From positions 868,001 to 932,000 of the forward strand of contig JACPYL010000010.1 of NCBI GenBank assembly GCA_016196065.1: DNA of 64,000 nucleotides, in the 5' to 3' direction. The DNA comes from Acidobacteriota bacterium. Lineage in GTDB: Bacteria > Acidobacteriota > Terriglobia > Terriglobales > Acidobacteriaceae. Below, one piece after another: positions 18,649 to 27,560 of this stretch (positions are counted from its first letter, which is position 1; every line of letters starts with the position of its first letter). The translations under genes and the position numbers were made by a program. The notes below the pieces were generated by a model. That model saw only the letters and a program-made list of their open reading frames with translations. It had not been told where the DNA came from and did no database searches.

Positions 18649-18861
18649 ATGGACAACGACACCAACTCGCAACGCGACATTCGACTACCCGCGAAACTTC
18701 TTGAGGCCGCCGAAAGGCTGATCCAGGGAACGCGGTTCAAGTCCGCGGAGGAGTTCCTTTCCTTCGTACTGCAGGAGTTGACTTCCGTTGACAGTGCACC
18801 CTCCGACGAACGAGAGCGAAAGTTAATCGAGGAGCGACTGCGTGACCTGGGGTATCTGTGA
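18649..18861 (+). CDS. Small ribbon-helix-helix-like protein, function unknown
   Basis: This 70-residue acidic protein starts with a ribbon-like RDIRLPAKLLEAAERLI, followed by two predicted helices (FKSAEEFLSFVLQEL), and resembles CopG/RHH-type DNA-binding folds. It ends EERLRDLGYL. From memory (family knowledge, not checked here), that tail also ends proteins in AlkP/sulfatase-like neighbourhoods. The ATG at 18649 is chosen because upstream codons in this frame overlap the previous gene. The next gene overlaps it by 4 bp (GTGA). It may regulate the deacetylase/AlkP pair or associate with them. The fold call is tentative. Confidence 0.6.
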   Translation: MDNDTNSQRDIRLPAKLLEAAERLIQGTRFKSAEEFLSFVLQELTSVDSAPSDERERKLIEERLRDLGYL

Positions 18862-20006
18862 GCAGACTCGGGTTGCTGCGGAAACTCCGGCAAGAGATAT
18901 CGCTCGACCTGCGATTCAGCCGTCCGCTGATTTTGTTGCAAAGCGATGACTGGGGTCGGGTCGGAGTGCGCGATGCGGAAGGCCGGGAAGACCTTCAGGC
19001 TGCGGGAATCCATCTTGGTGAGCGCCCGTACGATTTGTATTCGCTGGAAACTTCCGAAGATGTTCACGAACTAACTGGAATGCTGCAATCCCTGCGGGAT
19101 TCAGTTGGCGAGCCGCCAAGCCTCGAAATGAATTTCCTCGTGGCCAATGTGGATTTTCAAGCAAGCGCGGCGGCGGGTTTCCGCGACATCGTGCTCAAGC
19201 CGCTGGTCAAGGGACTGCCTGGCAGATGGACTCGGCCGGGTCTGTTGGAGGCCTACCGCGACGGGATTCGAGCCGGAGTCCTTGTGCCCGCGATGCACGG
19301 AACCACCCATTTCTGTCAGCAGGCGGTTGCCCATGCCCTGACGAGCGGCGGCGAACGAGAGGAACTCTTGCGAACCCTGTGGAAAGCCGAGACCCCTTAT
19401 ATTCATTGGCGAATGCCGTGGGTGGGCTACGAATATTGGGATCCGGAGAAGGATGCCACGGAACGATTCATTTCGGAAAAAGAACAGAAACATTGGATAG
19501 AGTGGGCTGCTGCGTCCTATCGAGAACTTTTCGTAGAGAACGCGGTGTCTGTATGTGCCCCAGGGTATCGCGCTGCGTCGTCAACTCATCGTCTCTGGAA
19601 AGAGCAGGGCATTCGCATTGCACAAAATGGTCCAGGCAAATTGCGAGCCCCGCATTGGGATGAGCATGGGCTGCTCCACACTTATCGATCGATGGATTTT
19701 GAGCCTGCAGTGAATGTTGAGTTGCGGTGGGAAGAATGTGTCAAGGACGCGGCCAGGTGGTTCGGCCGGGGATTGCCGCTGATTGTCTCCGTGCACTCCA
19801 TTAATTTTCATTCCACGCTGGCCCCGTTTCGACAGAAGACATTGCCCGTGCTACGGGAGTTTCTGAGTGCGCTGCATAAGAGTTTTCCAGATCTGCTGTA
19901 CGTAAACAGCAGGCAGCTATTGGAGATTGTCGAGACTGGAAGCTACCAGAGCGAGAATGGCAGAGTCGCGGTGACGACGAAGGGCAAACCAGGAGTACGA
20001 CCGTGA
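18858..20006 (+). CDS. NodB-like/polysaccharide-deacetylase-superfamily protein, uncharacterised
   Basis: This 382-residue protein has the marks of a metal-dependent beta/alpha-barrel deacetylase but not the classic motifs. An early aspartate pair lies in LQSDDWGRVG (about 28-37), a histidine in AMHGTTHF (about 144-151), and paired histidines in IVSVHSINFHS near the C-terminus. No signal peptide is evident. It starts with GTG and is coupled by 4-bp overlaps both to the small RHH-like gene before it and to the AlkP-type gene after it. A role in glycan modification is inferred from context. I do not recognise a named subfamily. Confidence 0.55.
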   Translation: MSRLGLLRKLRQEISLDLRFSRPLILLQSDDWGRVGVRDAEGREDLQAAGIHLGERPYDLYSLETSEDVHELTGMLQSLRDSVGEPPSLEMNFLVANVDFQASAAAGFRDIVLKPLVKGLPGRWTRPGLLEAYRDGIRAGVLVPAMHGTTHFCQQAVAHALTSGGEREELLRTLWKAETPYIHWRMPWVGYEYWDPEKDATERFISEKEQKHWIEWAAASYRELFVENAVSVCAPGYRAASSTHRLWKEQGIRIAQNGPGKLRAPHWDEHGLLHTYRSMDFEPAVNVELRWEECVKDAARWFGRGLPLIVSVHSINFHSTLAPFRQKTLPVLREFLSALHKSFPDLLYVNSRQLLEIVETGSYQSENGRVAVTTKGKPGVRP

Positions 20007-21496
20007 ACGCACGCAAGTCGCTCATCTTGATTACGGTGGACTGTCTGCGCGCCGACCACTGCGGATTCGCGGGATATCCGCAGGCAACGACGCCGTTTCT
20101 CGATCGTCTCGCGCAAGAGAGCTTTGTCTTTCCAAAGGCAATTGCGGTCGGCGTCCCCACTTATTATTCGTTTCCCGGAATCATGGCATCACGGTTTCCG
20201 CTGGCTCTGGGTCGTGAAGTCGTCGGCATTGCTCCGGGAGAGCCGACTCTGGCGAGTGTCTTGCGAAGCGCGGGATATCGGACGGCGGCTTATGTCGCAG
20301 GAAATCCCTATCTCGCGAGCCGGTCTGCATATAGTCAGGGATTCGAAGTCTTCCGTGATCATTTGTTCGATGAAACTCCACGGACGAGTGCTCAAACCAC
20401 TGCAACCGTTACGGCCCATGGGCGTCTGACGGCTTTGAATCTACAGATCGCCGAAGCGGCACATCGGTCTCGCCCGCTCGGGAAGCTGTATGACGCGCTT
20501 TATTTTCAGTATCGACTGAAATTTGCAGCTCCAAAAGCGCAGAGTTTTGATCGTCTGCGATGTTTCCCACCGGCCAACGTGCTGGTTGATGAAGCATGCG
20601 AGTGGTTGGGATCCGTAGGGCACCAGCCGTTTTTTCTTTGGATTCACTTCATGGACCCGCACGCTCCTTATTACCCCGTTGAAGAAGCGCTGTCGGCGAT
20701 GGGCGAGCACATCAGTCCCGATCGCGGGCGGTACCTGAATGCGGCATGGGTAGAGATGAGCGCCAAGGCGATCCGCAGGTATCGTGCGGAGATCGTGCGC
20801 TTGCACGACGCGGGAATTCGCTGGGTTGACACCCAGGTGGAGCGATTGGTTGAGACATTGCGCCGACAATCACTCCGGGACTCTTCCGTCCTGGCTCTAA
20901 CCGCGGATCATGGCGAGGAATTTCTTGACCACGGGGGGCGCTTGCATTTTTCCTCCAGTGCGTATCAGGAGATGCTGCAGGTGCCGCTCCTGATGCGAGT
21001 GCCGGGCGCGCGGAAGGTTGCGCTGTCGGATGCTCCATTCAGTCAACTGCATCTGGCGCCGACGGTTCTGGATGCCATAGGCGTTTCCGCCCCCAAGGAG
21101 TTTCAAGGTCGCAGCTACTGGAGCGAAATGCAGCACGGGGGAAATTGGGATCATGCACTGTCGGAGTCGATCGGATCGTGTACGAATCCGGCGGACGCCA
21201 GCAGGCGCATCGGCGGCCGCGTTCTGGTAGTCCTGGACCAGCGATACAAACTCGTGCTGGACTTCGACCATCATCGAGAAGAGTTATTCGATCTGGTAAG
21301 CGATCCGCGCGAACTACACGCACTCCCTATCGACGCGTACAAGCCGGAGCGCGCGCGGTTGCTGGCCATTCTGTTGCGGCATGTTTCATCAAACGTGCGC
21401 GAGGCCAATCGGGAAATGACGCTGCGAGCCAGACTCCACGAGATTGGACTAGAATGGAAACACTCCAAAATGGATTCTAAAACTCTGGCGTCTTGA
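20003..21496 (+). CDS. Alkaline-phosphatase-superfamily (sulfatase-like) enzyme with a threonine at the nucleophile site
   Basis: This 497-residue cytoplasmic-looking protein has the sulfatase/AlkP frame: LITVDCLRADH with D13, HFMDPHAPYYP, TADHGEEFLDHGG and a C-terminal FDLVSDPRELH. The usual C/S-x-P-S-R formylglycine motif is absent. The aligned segment is PTYYSFPGIMASR, which puts T53 where the formylglycine cysteine would be and has no proline or arginine. A threonine nucleophile is seen in phosphoglycerol and phosphoethanolamine transferases and in phosphodiesterases of the superfamily. I infer a phosphoryl-group hydrolase or transferase acting on the glycan rather than a sulfatase. The GTG start overlaps the previous stop by 4 bp, with AGGAG seven bases upstream. 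Confidence 0.8.
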   Translation: MNARKSLILITVDCLRADHCGFAGYPQATTPFLDRLAQESFVFPKAIAVGVPTYYSFPGIMASRFPLALGREVVGIAPGEPTLASVLRSAGYRTAAYVAGNPYLASRSAYSQGFEVFRDHLFDETPRTSAQTTATVTAHGRLTALNLQIAEAAHRSRPLGKLYDALYFQYRLKFAAPKAQSFDRLRCFPPANVLVDEACEWLGSVGHQPFFLWIHFMDPHAPYYPVEEALSAMGEHISPDRGRYLNAAWVEMSAKAIRRYRAEIVRLHDAGIRWVDTQVERLVETLRRQSLRDSSVLALTADHGEEFLDHGGRLHFSSSAYQEMLQVPLLMRVPGARKVALSDAPFSQLHLAPTVLDAIGVSAPKEFQGRSYWSEMQHGGNWDHALSESIGSCTNPADASRRIGGRVLVVLDQRYKLVLDFDHHREELFDLVSDPRELHALPIDAYKPERARLLAILLRHVSSNVREANREMTLRARLHEIGLEWKHSKMDSKTLAS

Positions 21497-21510
21497 TCGA
21501 CAGAAGGTCC

Positions 21511-22581
21511 ATGCCGCGCGCTCCCCGGCTCATCAAAGTGTTTACGCCGTCCTTCGCAGACGACGGGGACACGAACGCTCAGAATTTGACGGCGAAGGAA
21601 GTTGTCGCCCGTCTTGATCCGGAACGCTATCGGGTCACAATGTTTTTCGAACAGGATCCCGATCCGCGGATTGCAGCTCGCCCAAACACCATTTTGTGGA
21701 AATGGCGGAAGCGCGCGAATTCCGCCAGCACGCTTCTACGGATGCTCGTCGATGTCCCTGACGTATATTTTTTCCCGCGCGAAGGCCCTCTGGACGACAG
21801 CTTCTTTCTAGCGCGCCGGCGGTTGCGCTGGCATACCAAAGTGGTGACCTATATTGTGTCGGGAGGTCTGGACCAAGTCGGTCCCCGTCCGGGGCAGCTA
21901 CGAAATTTGCGGCAAGCCGACGCAGCCTTCGGCAATAGTCGATACATTACGCACCTGCTCAACGACAAATTGGGTTTTTTGGCGGACACGATCTATGACG
22001 GAGTCGATCGGCGCTACTACTTTCCGGCGGAGTCGAAAAAAGTCGAGTCGACACGTGGCTTAGTTGTGCTGTGTGCCGGATCTTTTCGACCCCGCAAGAG
22101 ATTTGACTTGGTCATTCGGCAGGCAGCACGTTGGCCGCAGGTGAGATTCCGGCTTGCGGGGTGTGGCGAAGAGGAAGAGTCGTGCCGGCGATTGGCATCC
22201 GAACTGAACTGTAAGAATGTAGAGTTTCTTGGCCATCTGGGACAGGCTGGCCTGGGGGACGAAATGCGTCGTGCCGATGTCTTTCTTTTTCCCAGCGACC
22301 TCGAGGGTCATCCCCAGGTGCTATTGCAGGCGACCGCGTGTGGGCTGCCATGTGTCGCGATGAAATCGTATCAACCCGATGCCGTGGTCGATGGCGAAAC
22401 TGGGTTTCTGGCGTCGGACGCAGAGGATCTGGCGCAGAAGTTCGACAAGCTTGTCACGAGTGATGCTCTGCGCATGGCGATGTCGACTGCGGCTGTACGG
22501 CACGGCGCGCTGTTCGATTGGGACCGGGTAACAGAGCAGTGGGCGCAAGCGTTCGAAAAGGTCATCGGAGTTGGCGCGTGA
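21511..22581 (+). CDS. GT4-like glycosyltransferase
   Basis: This 356-residue GT-B enzyme has a C-terminal nucleotide-sugar-binding half with CAGSFRPRKRFDLVIRQA and FPSDLEGHPQVLLQATACGLP, the GT4 EX7E-type region with some divergence. It adds a sugar to the lipid-linked repeat unit in the cytoplasm; donor and acceptor are unknown. Two starts are possible: TTG at 21493, overlapping the previous stop, has no ribosome site; ATG at 21511 has AGAAGG three bases upstream, so I use the ATG. The next gene overlaps its stop by 4 bp. Confidence 0.85.
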   Translation: MPRAPRLIKVFTPSFADDGDTNAQNLTAKEVVARLDPERYRVTMFFEQDPDPRIAARPNTILWKWRKRANSASTLLRMLVDVPDVYFFPREGPLDDSFFLARRRLRWHTKVVTYIVSGGLDQVGPRPGQLRNLRQADAAFGNSRYITHLLNDKLGFLADTIYDGVDRRYYFPAESKKVESTRGLVVLCAGSFRPRKRFDLVIRQAARWPQVRFRLAGCGEEEESCRRLASELNCKNVEFLGHLGQAGLGDEMRRADVFLFPSDLEGHPQVLLQATACGLPCVAMKSYQPDAVVDGETGFLASDAEDLAQKFDKLVTSDALRMAMSTAAVRHGALFDWDRVTEQWAQAFEKVIGVGA

Positions 22582-23756
22582 CATCCGCGAGCAATGATCC
22601 CGGCCGCGCGCGCCCGTTGCATGTTCTGACGATTACTCCGTTCTATCCAAAGCTTGGAAACGAGAGCGCGGGTTGCTTCGTGGCGGAACCAATTGCGGAG
22701 TTGGCGAAATTAGGAGTGCAATCGACGGTCTTGGCAGTCGAACCGTTCTATCGGCCGCGTTCAGGCAAAGCCCCGTCGGCACCGGACGCGCAGTGGTATC
22801 GATACCCGGCGTTGCCCGGAGGAGTTGGTCTGGCGAGTGCGGGAACGGGGCTTCTCATGCGGTTGCGGGGCCCTCTTCAACGTCTGCACGCGAGTAGACC
22901 AATCGATGTGATCCACGCGCACGGGGCGCTACCGTGTGGGCATGCTGCTGCGTTGCTTAGCGGCCAGTTCGGAATTCCTTTTGTGGTGACGGTGCACGGG
23001 CTCGATGCTTTTTCCACGCGCCAGGTTTCGGGAAGTTCAGGAGATGCGTGCGCGCGAGTTTCACGGCGTGTGTACTCGGCAGCGCAGCGCGTTCTTGGCG
23101 TGAGCCAACACGTTTGTGCTGAAGTGCAGCGCGGGATGAATGAGTCTGTGTCGGTGTCGGCTGTTTATAACGGGGTCGATCCGGGCAGATTCGCCCCGGG
23201 CGAGGAGCCAGCACAACCAGTGGTGCTCAGTGTCGGAAACCTGATCCCCACCAAGGGTCACGAGTTGATGGTCCGTGTGTTGGCCGTGCTTCTGCCGGAA
23301 TTTCCAACTCTGATATGGGAAGTGATTGGGGATGGCCCAGAACTGAATCGCGTTTTCGCGCTGGCTGAGCAGTTGGGTGTTCTCGCCAGCATCCGGTTCC
23401 GAGGTCGACAGGACCGTGCAGCAGTGGCGGAGGCCTGCCGAAACTGCACTCTATTTGCTTTGCCCAGCAGCTACGAGGGTTTGGGCTGTGTGTATCTCGA
23501 AGCGATGGCGTCGGGCAAGGTTGCCGTAGGGTGTGTCGGGCAGGGAATCGAGGAGGTCATTCGGCACGGAGAGAACGGCTGGCTCGTACGTCCCGACGGC
23601 ATCGCGGAACTTGAAGAAGGGTTACGAGTCTTACTTCGGGACCAAGCCCAACGCACGGCGATTGGGGCCGCGGCCCGGCAAACGATTTTGCAGTCATTCA
23701 CGTTGGCACAGCAGGCGCGACACCTGTATTCAGCTTATGAGGAGTGTCTCGCTTGA
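22578..23756 (+). CDS. GT4 family glycosyltransferase
   Basis: This 392-residue retaining GT-B glycosyltransferase has an N-terminal acceptor-binding half with TITPFYPKLGNESAGCFV and HAHGALPCGHAAALL. Its C-terminal half has NGVDPGRFAPGE, SVGNLIPTKGHELMVRVL and LPSSYEGLGCVYLEAMASGK (the EX7E motif). I chose GTG at 22578 because it overlaps the previous stop by 4 bp (GTGA), with GGAG upstream. The longer frame to 22518 would lie inside the previous gene. It is one of four consecutive GT4-like genes interrupted by a Wzy-like gene. Confidence 0.9.
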   Translation: MTSASNDPGRARPLHVLTITPFYPKLGNESAGCFVAEPIAELAKLGVQSTVLAVEPFYRPRSGKAPSAPDAQWYRYPALPGGVGLASAGTGLLMRLRGPLQRLHASRPIDVIHAHGALPCGHAAALLSGQFGIPFVVTVHGLDAFSTRQVSGSSGDACARVSRRVYSAAQRVLGVSQHVCAEVQRGMNESVSVSAVYNGVDPGRFAPGEEPAQPVVLSVGNLIPTKGHELMVRVLAVLLPEFPTLIWEVIGDGPELNRVFALAEQLGVLASIRFRGRQDRAAVAEACRNCTLFALPSSYEGLGCVYLEAMASGKVAVGCVGQGIEEVIRHGENGWLVRPDGIAELEEGLRVLLRDQAQRTAIGAAARQTILQSFTLAQQARHLYSAYEECLA

Positions 23757-24904
23757 AGCGGCGTGTCGTTATCCTGACCGAGATCATCGCGCCCTACCGG
23801 ATTCCGGTGTTCAATGCCTTGGCGGCGCGAACAGAAGTGGATCTCCACGTAATTTTTCTTTCCGAGACAGATCCGGGATTGCGAAAATGGCAGGTATATC
23901 GGGATGAACTCCAATTTTCTTCGCAAGTGCTGACCTCGTATCGCGCCCGCCTGGGACGATTCAGTCTCCTGTTGACGCGCGGAGTGGTCGATGCTCTGCG
24001 AGCTGCAGATCCCGAGATCATCGTTTGCGGAGGCTACAACTACTTCGCCATGTGGCAGGCGCAGCGGTGGGCGCGCCGGCGCGGTATCCCATTTCTTCTT
24101 TGGTCAGAAAGCAACGCCGTGGATGAGCGAAACAACTTCCGTCTCGTCGAAGCCGCCAAGAGGAGGTTCATCCGGGCGTGCCAAGGCTACGTGGTGCCGG
24201 GAGAATCCGCGGCTGCCTACCTGAAGACTTTCGGGCTCGCGGCCGATAAAATATTCCTTGCGCCGAATGCGGTTGACGTCGCGCGCTTCGTGCGCGGCGC
24301 TGAGCAAGCTCGCCAGGACCAGGGAGTTCGCAATCGGTTGGGACTACCGCAACGCTATCTGCTATACGTTGGAAGGTTCGTGCGCAGCAAGGGAGTTTTG
24401 GATTTGCTTGCTGCCTATGCGACACTGCCGGAGTCTACTCGCCGGGAAGTTGGACTGGTGATGGCCGGTGACGGAGAAGAACGGGACGAGTTAGTCCGTC
24501 GTAGCCGAGCGATTCAACCCGGCACAGTGCTCTTTCCAGGATTCCTGCAGCGCGATCAACTGCCTGCGTTTTACGCTCTATCAGAGGCTCTGGTACTGCC
24601 GACGCATAGCGATCCCTGGGGGCTGGTTGTGAACGAAGCGCTGGCCTGCGGGCGTCCGGTGATCGTCACCGATGTGGCGGGTTGCGTTGCCGACTTGGTA
24701 CAAGACGGAGAGAATGGTTATGTGGTTCCGCCGGGCGCCCCGGCGAAGTTGGCCGCCGCAATGATGCGGATGCTAAGTGCTACAGAGTTACGAGTTCAAA
24801 TGGGAGATCGCAGTTTGCAAATGAGTTCGCAGTTTACACCGGAGATGTGGGCGCACGGAGTGGTCCGCGCGGTCGAAGGCACCTTGGGAGAGAACCGTGG
24901 ATAG
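23753..24904 (+). CDS. GT4 family glycosyltransferase
   Basis: This 383-residue GT-B protein starts RRVVILTEIIAPYRIPVFNAL. Its C-terminal half carries YVGRFVRSKGVLDLLAAYA and LPTHSDPWGLVVNEALACGRPVIVTD (the EX7E motif). PYRIPVFNAL is common in transferases that act on the first sugars of EPS units. TTG at 23753 overlaps the previous stop by 4 bp, and GAGGAG lies eight to nine bases upstream. GTG at 23744 would sit on that ribosome site and is less likely. The next gene starts 8 bp before its end. Confidence 0.9.
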   Translation: MKRRVVILTEIIAPYRIPVFNALAARTEVDLHVIFLSETDPGLRKWQVYRDELQFSSQVLTSYRARLGRFSLLLTRGVVDALRAADPEIIVCGGYNYFAMWQAQRWARRRGIPFLLWSESNAVDERNNFRLVEAAKRRFIRACQGYVVPGESAAAYLKTFGLAADKIFLAPNAVDVARFVRGAEQARQDQGVRNRLGLPQRYLLYVGRFVRSKGVLDLLAAYATLPESTRREVGLVMAGDGEERDELVRRSRAIQPGTVLFPGFLQRDQLPAFYALSEALVLPTHSDPWGLVVNEALACGRPVIVTDVAGCVADLVQDGENGYVVPPGAPAKLAAAMMRMLSATELRVQMGDRSLQMSSQFTPEMWAHGVVRAVEGTLGENRG

Positions 24905-26312
24905 GTTCACGCGCATCGTGGTGGCGGGGTTGCCGGTCATGCTGGTTGTGGCCCTGGTTGTCCTGGGGCGGACGGTACCGGGCTACTTCAATAACCAGCA
25001 GTATCTGGCTGCCTTCGTCTTTCTCCAAATCCTGCTGGCGGCGTTGTGGTTTTATGATCGGTTCTTTTTCCCGTTTCTGATGATTGCGTTTTTTTGGGCC
25101 GGGATGGATCTGCCCTTCAACCAGTCCTGGACCATGGGTCGCTGGATTGTTCTAGGGGCAGGTGCAATAGTCGGGTTTGCGCGCGCCATGCGGATGGGAG
25201 TGCACCGGTACCATCCATTTCATCTGGCCGCTATGTTCTGTGTGGGGAGCGCGTTTGTTTCGGCGATGGTGTCGGTGATACCGCAGTTTGCGTTGATGAA
25301 GGCTCTCAGCCTGATGATGTTGTTCCTGTATGGAGCTTCCGGTGCACGGCTGGTGATGAAGAATCCGGACCGCTTTTTTCGAGGCCTCTTGTTTGCCTGC
25401 GAAATCAGCGTCTACGGCAGTGCGTTTGCGTATCTCGTGCTGGGTTCGGAAATCTGGGGCAATGGAAACTCGCTGGGTGCGGTGGAAGGGGTAGCGGCCG
25501 CTCCGATCCTGCTGTGGGGTGCCTTGGTCGCACCGGCGGGAAATCTGCGCTTGCGGCGGGCGATAGGCTGCGTGGGCGCGCTCTACCTGGTGTATTTCTC
25601 GGTCTCGCGCGCGGCTATGATGGCGGCACTTCTCTCCATGCTTGTTTTGCTGGTCAGCCTGCGGCGAAATCGCTTGATCGTGCAGGGCCTGGTTGGAGTG
25701 GGCTGCGTGATTGCCATTACTGCGATCGGTGCTCCACGACACTTTGACGACATAAAGACGTCTTTTGTAGAGGGAGTCATCTACAAGGGACATCAGGACC
25801 AGGGATTGCTCGGATCCCGGTTGCCTCCCTGGCAGGAAGCAGTTCAGATTATCGGGGACAATCCTTATTTCGGCAGCGGTTTCGGCACCAGTACAACGGG
25901 CGATAAGCCCTTTGGGGAAGGTGGACGGTTCAGTTCGGATTCTTTAACGAATCGGGAACACGGCAGTAGCTATCTGGCGATTACCGAATGGGTCGGACTG
26001 CTGGGCATCATACCGTTTCTGATATTGCTTGTGTTTACGGTGCAAGCCGTTGCGCGAGTCTGCCGTTATCTGCGCAGGACCGGAAACGTCTCTCACTATT
26101 CAGCTCCGCTCATGATGGTGATGATCTCTGGTTTGTTCCACGCAGGGTTTGAAGATTGGCTATTTGCGGTGGGCTACTATCTCACCGTCTTCTTCTGGGT
26201 GCTGGCATTTATTCTGATCGACGTAGCACCGGATCTATCCGCTCAGCAGACGGCGTTTGTCCATGGCATGCGATTCCGTTACGCTGCCGACCCGGCACCG
26301 ATCCAGCACTGA
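24897..26312 (+). CDS. O-antigen polymerase/ligase-like membrane protein (Wzy-like)
   Basis: This 471-residue polytopic protein has about 11-12 hydrophobic segments. The large periplasmic loop contains NPYFGSGFGTST and NREHGSSYLAITEWVGLLGIIPF, the pattern of the Wzy_C/O-antigen ligase superfamily. It probably polymerises repeat units at the periplasmic face. It is the second such protein in the window; the other is at 170-1528. The GTG start lies within the last codons of the previous GT gene, with GGGAG upstream. A GT4 gene follows after six bases. Confidence 0.83.
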   Translation: MDRFTRIVVAGLPVMLVVALVVLGRTVPGYFNNQQYLAAFVFLQILLAALWFYDRFFFPFLMIAFFWAGMDLPFNQSWTMGRWIVLGAGAIVGFARAMRMGVHRYHPFHLAAMFCVGSAFVSAMVSVIPQFALMKALSLMMLFLYGASGARLVMKNPDRFFRGLLFACEISVYGSAFAYLVLGSEIWGNGNSLGAVEGVAAAPILLWGALVAPAGNLRLRRAIGCVGALYLVYFSVSRAAMMAALLSMLVLLVSLRRNRLIVQGLVGVGCVIAITAIGAPRHFDDIKTSFVEGVIYKGHQDQGLLGSRLPPWQEAVQIIGDNPYFGSGFGTSTTGDKPFGEGGRFSSDSLTNREHGSSYLAITEWVGLLGIIPFLILLVFTVQAVARVCRYLRRTGNVSHYSAPLMMVMISGLFHAGFEDWLFAVGYYLTVFFWVLAFILIDVAPDLSAQQTAFVHGMRFRYAADPAPIQH

Positions 26313-26318
26313 CCCGGT

Positions 26319-27494
26319 ATGCGACTCTTCATCCATGCCCTCGGCGCGTCAGCGGGGGGCGGTTTGACCTATTTACGAAACATGCTTCCGGAACTGGCGG
26401 GCCGACGCGATGTTAGCGTCACCGTGCTGGCAGGCGAGGCCGCGGACGGACTGATTCCTCCCGCGGACAACATCAAGATACTGGTAGGGAGTACACAAGG
26501 ACGCGGCGTGCTCTCCCGCTTCTGGTGGGAACAGAAAGAAATTCCAAAACTCATCCGGCAAGCGGGTGCGGATGTCCTGCTGTCGGCGGGCAACTTCGCA
26601 GTATGGAATTCCCCGGTACCGCAGATTCTTCTGAGTCGTAATTCGCTCTATCTCTCGCCTGATTTCAGCCTCGATTTGCGCCACCGCGGCGAATACCGCA
26701 TGTGGGCGGACACGAAACTCAAGGGTTTGATCGCGCGCCAGTCAATTCTGCGTGCTCAATTGACGTTGGCGCCGAGCGATGCGTTCGCCCGTGAACTCCG
26801 AAGTTGGACAGGGCATGAAGTGGCGGTATTGCATCATGGCTTTGGTCGCGACCATTTTGTCCGAGACGCGACGCCGTTGCCGCCGGAAATCCAGGAGAGG
26901 CTTGCGCAGGCTGAGCAAGGAACGCGCCTGCTGTTTGTCAGTCACTACAACTACTACCGGAATTTCGAGACGCTGCTGCGGGCAGTCGCGCTTTTGAAGC
27001 AGAGTCGGCGCTCAGCAGGCATTCGGCTCTTCTTGACGTGCGAGTTGGCGCCTGGCAAAAATCCTGGCAGTTACCGTACGGATAAAGCGCAAGCGCTACT
27101 CCAGGAATTGCAAATCGAAGAATGTGTCGTACAGTTGGGCGCAATCCCCTATCAGCAATTGCACCACCTCTATCGCGCCTGTGATGTCTATGTCAGTCCC
27201 GCGTACACGGAAACCTTTGCTCACCCGTTGCTTGAGGCCATGGCCTGCGGGCTTCCGATCGTGGCTTCCGATCTGCCTGTCCACAGGGAAATAACGAATG
27301 GCGCGGCGCTTTTCTTCGAGAGGAACTCGCCTTCCGAGCTTGCCGCACGCGTTGCACAGTTGCTGGACTCTCCGACTTTGCGATCCGACCTGCGCGAACA
27401 GGGGCTGCGTCGCGCCGAAAATTTCAGTTGGAAAGACCACGCCGACGGCCTCCTTTCGATGGCGACCCGCCTTTTGCAAGAGACCTCACGGTAG
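26319..27494 (+). CDS. GT4 family glycosyltransferase
   Basis: This 391-residue GT-B enzyme has LHALGASAGGGLTYLRNMLPEL-type N-terminal features, a DRHRGEY-like acceptor region, LFVSHYNYYRNFETLLRAV, and VSPAYTETFAHPLLEAMACGLP (the EX7E motif). It is the last gene of the rightward operon that begins with pseB. A leftward membrane-protein gene converges on it after 66 bases. No strong terminator hairpin is visible between them. Confidence 0.88.
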   Translation: MRLFIHALGASAGGGLTYLRNMLPELAGRRDVSVTVLAGEAADGLIPPADNIKILVGSTQGRGVLSRFWWEQKEIPKLIRQAGADVLLSAGNFAVWNSPVPQILLSRNSLYLSPDFSLDLRHRGEYRMWADTKLKGLIARQSILRAQLTLAPSDAFARELRSWTGHEVAVLHHGFGRDHFVRDATPLPPEIQERLAQAEQGTRLLFVSHYNYYRNFETLLRAVALLKQSRRSAGIRLFLTCELAPGKNPGSYRTDKAQALLQELQIEECVVQLGAIPYQQLHHLYRACDVYVSPAYTETFAHPLLEAMACGLPIVASDLPVHREITNGAALFFERNSPSELAARVAQLLDSPTLRSDLREQGLRRAENFSWKDHADGLLSMATRLLQETSR

Positions 27495-27560
27495 GAGCAA
27501 TTCTCCATCCCAGATAAGGTTCGTCGCGCCCAAAGGCTTCTTGGATTTACCGGTGCAAGC

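Noticed and set aside
20003-21496. Annotation as a formylglycine sulfatase
   Set aside because: The C/S-x-P-S-R activation motif is absent.
25152-25793. 213-residue open frame antisense to the Wzy-like gene
   Set aside because: Basic, His/Gln-rich shadow of a membrane protein gene.
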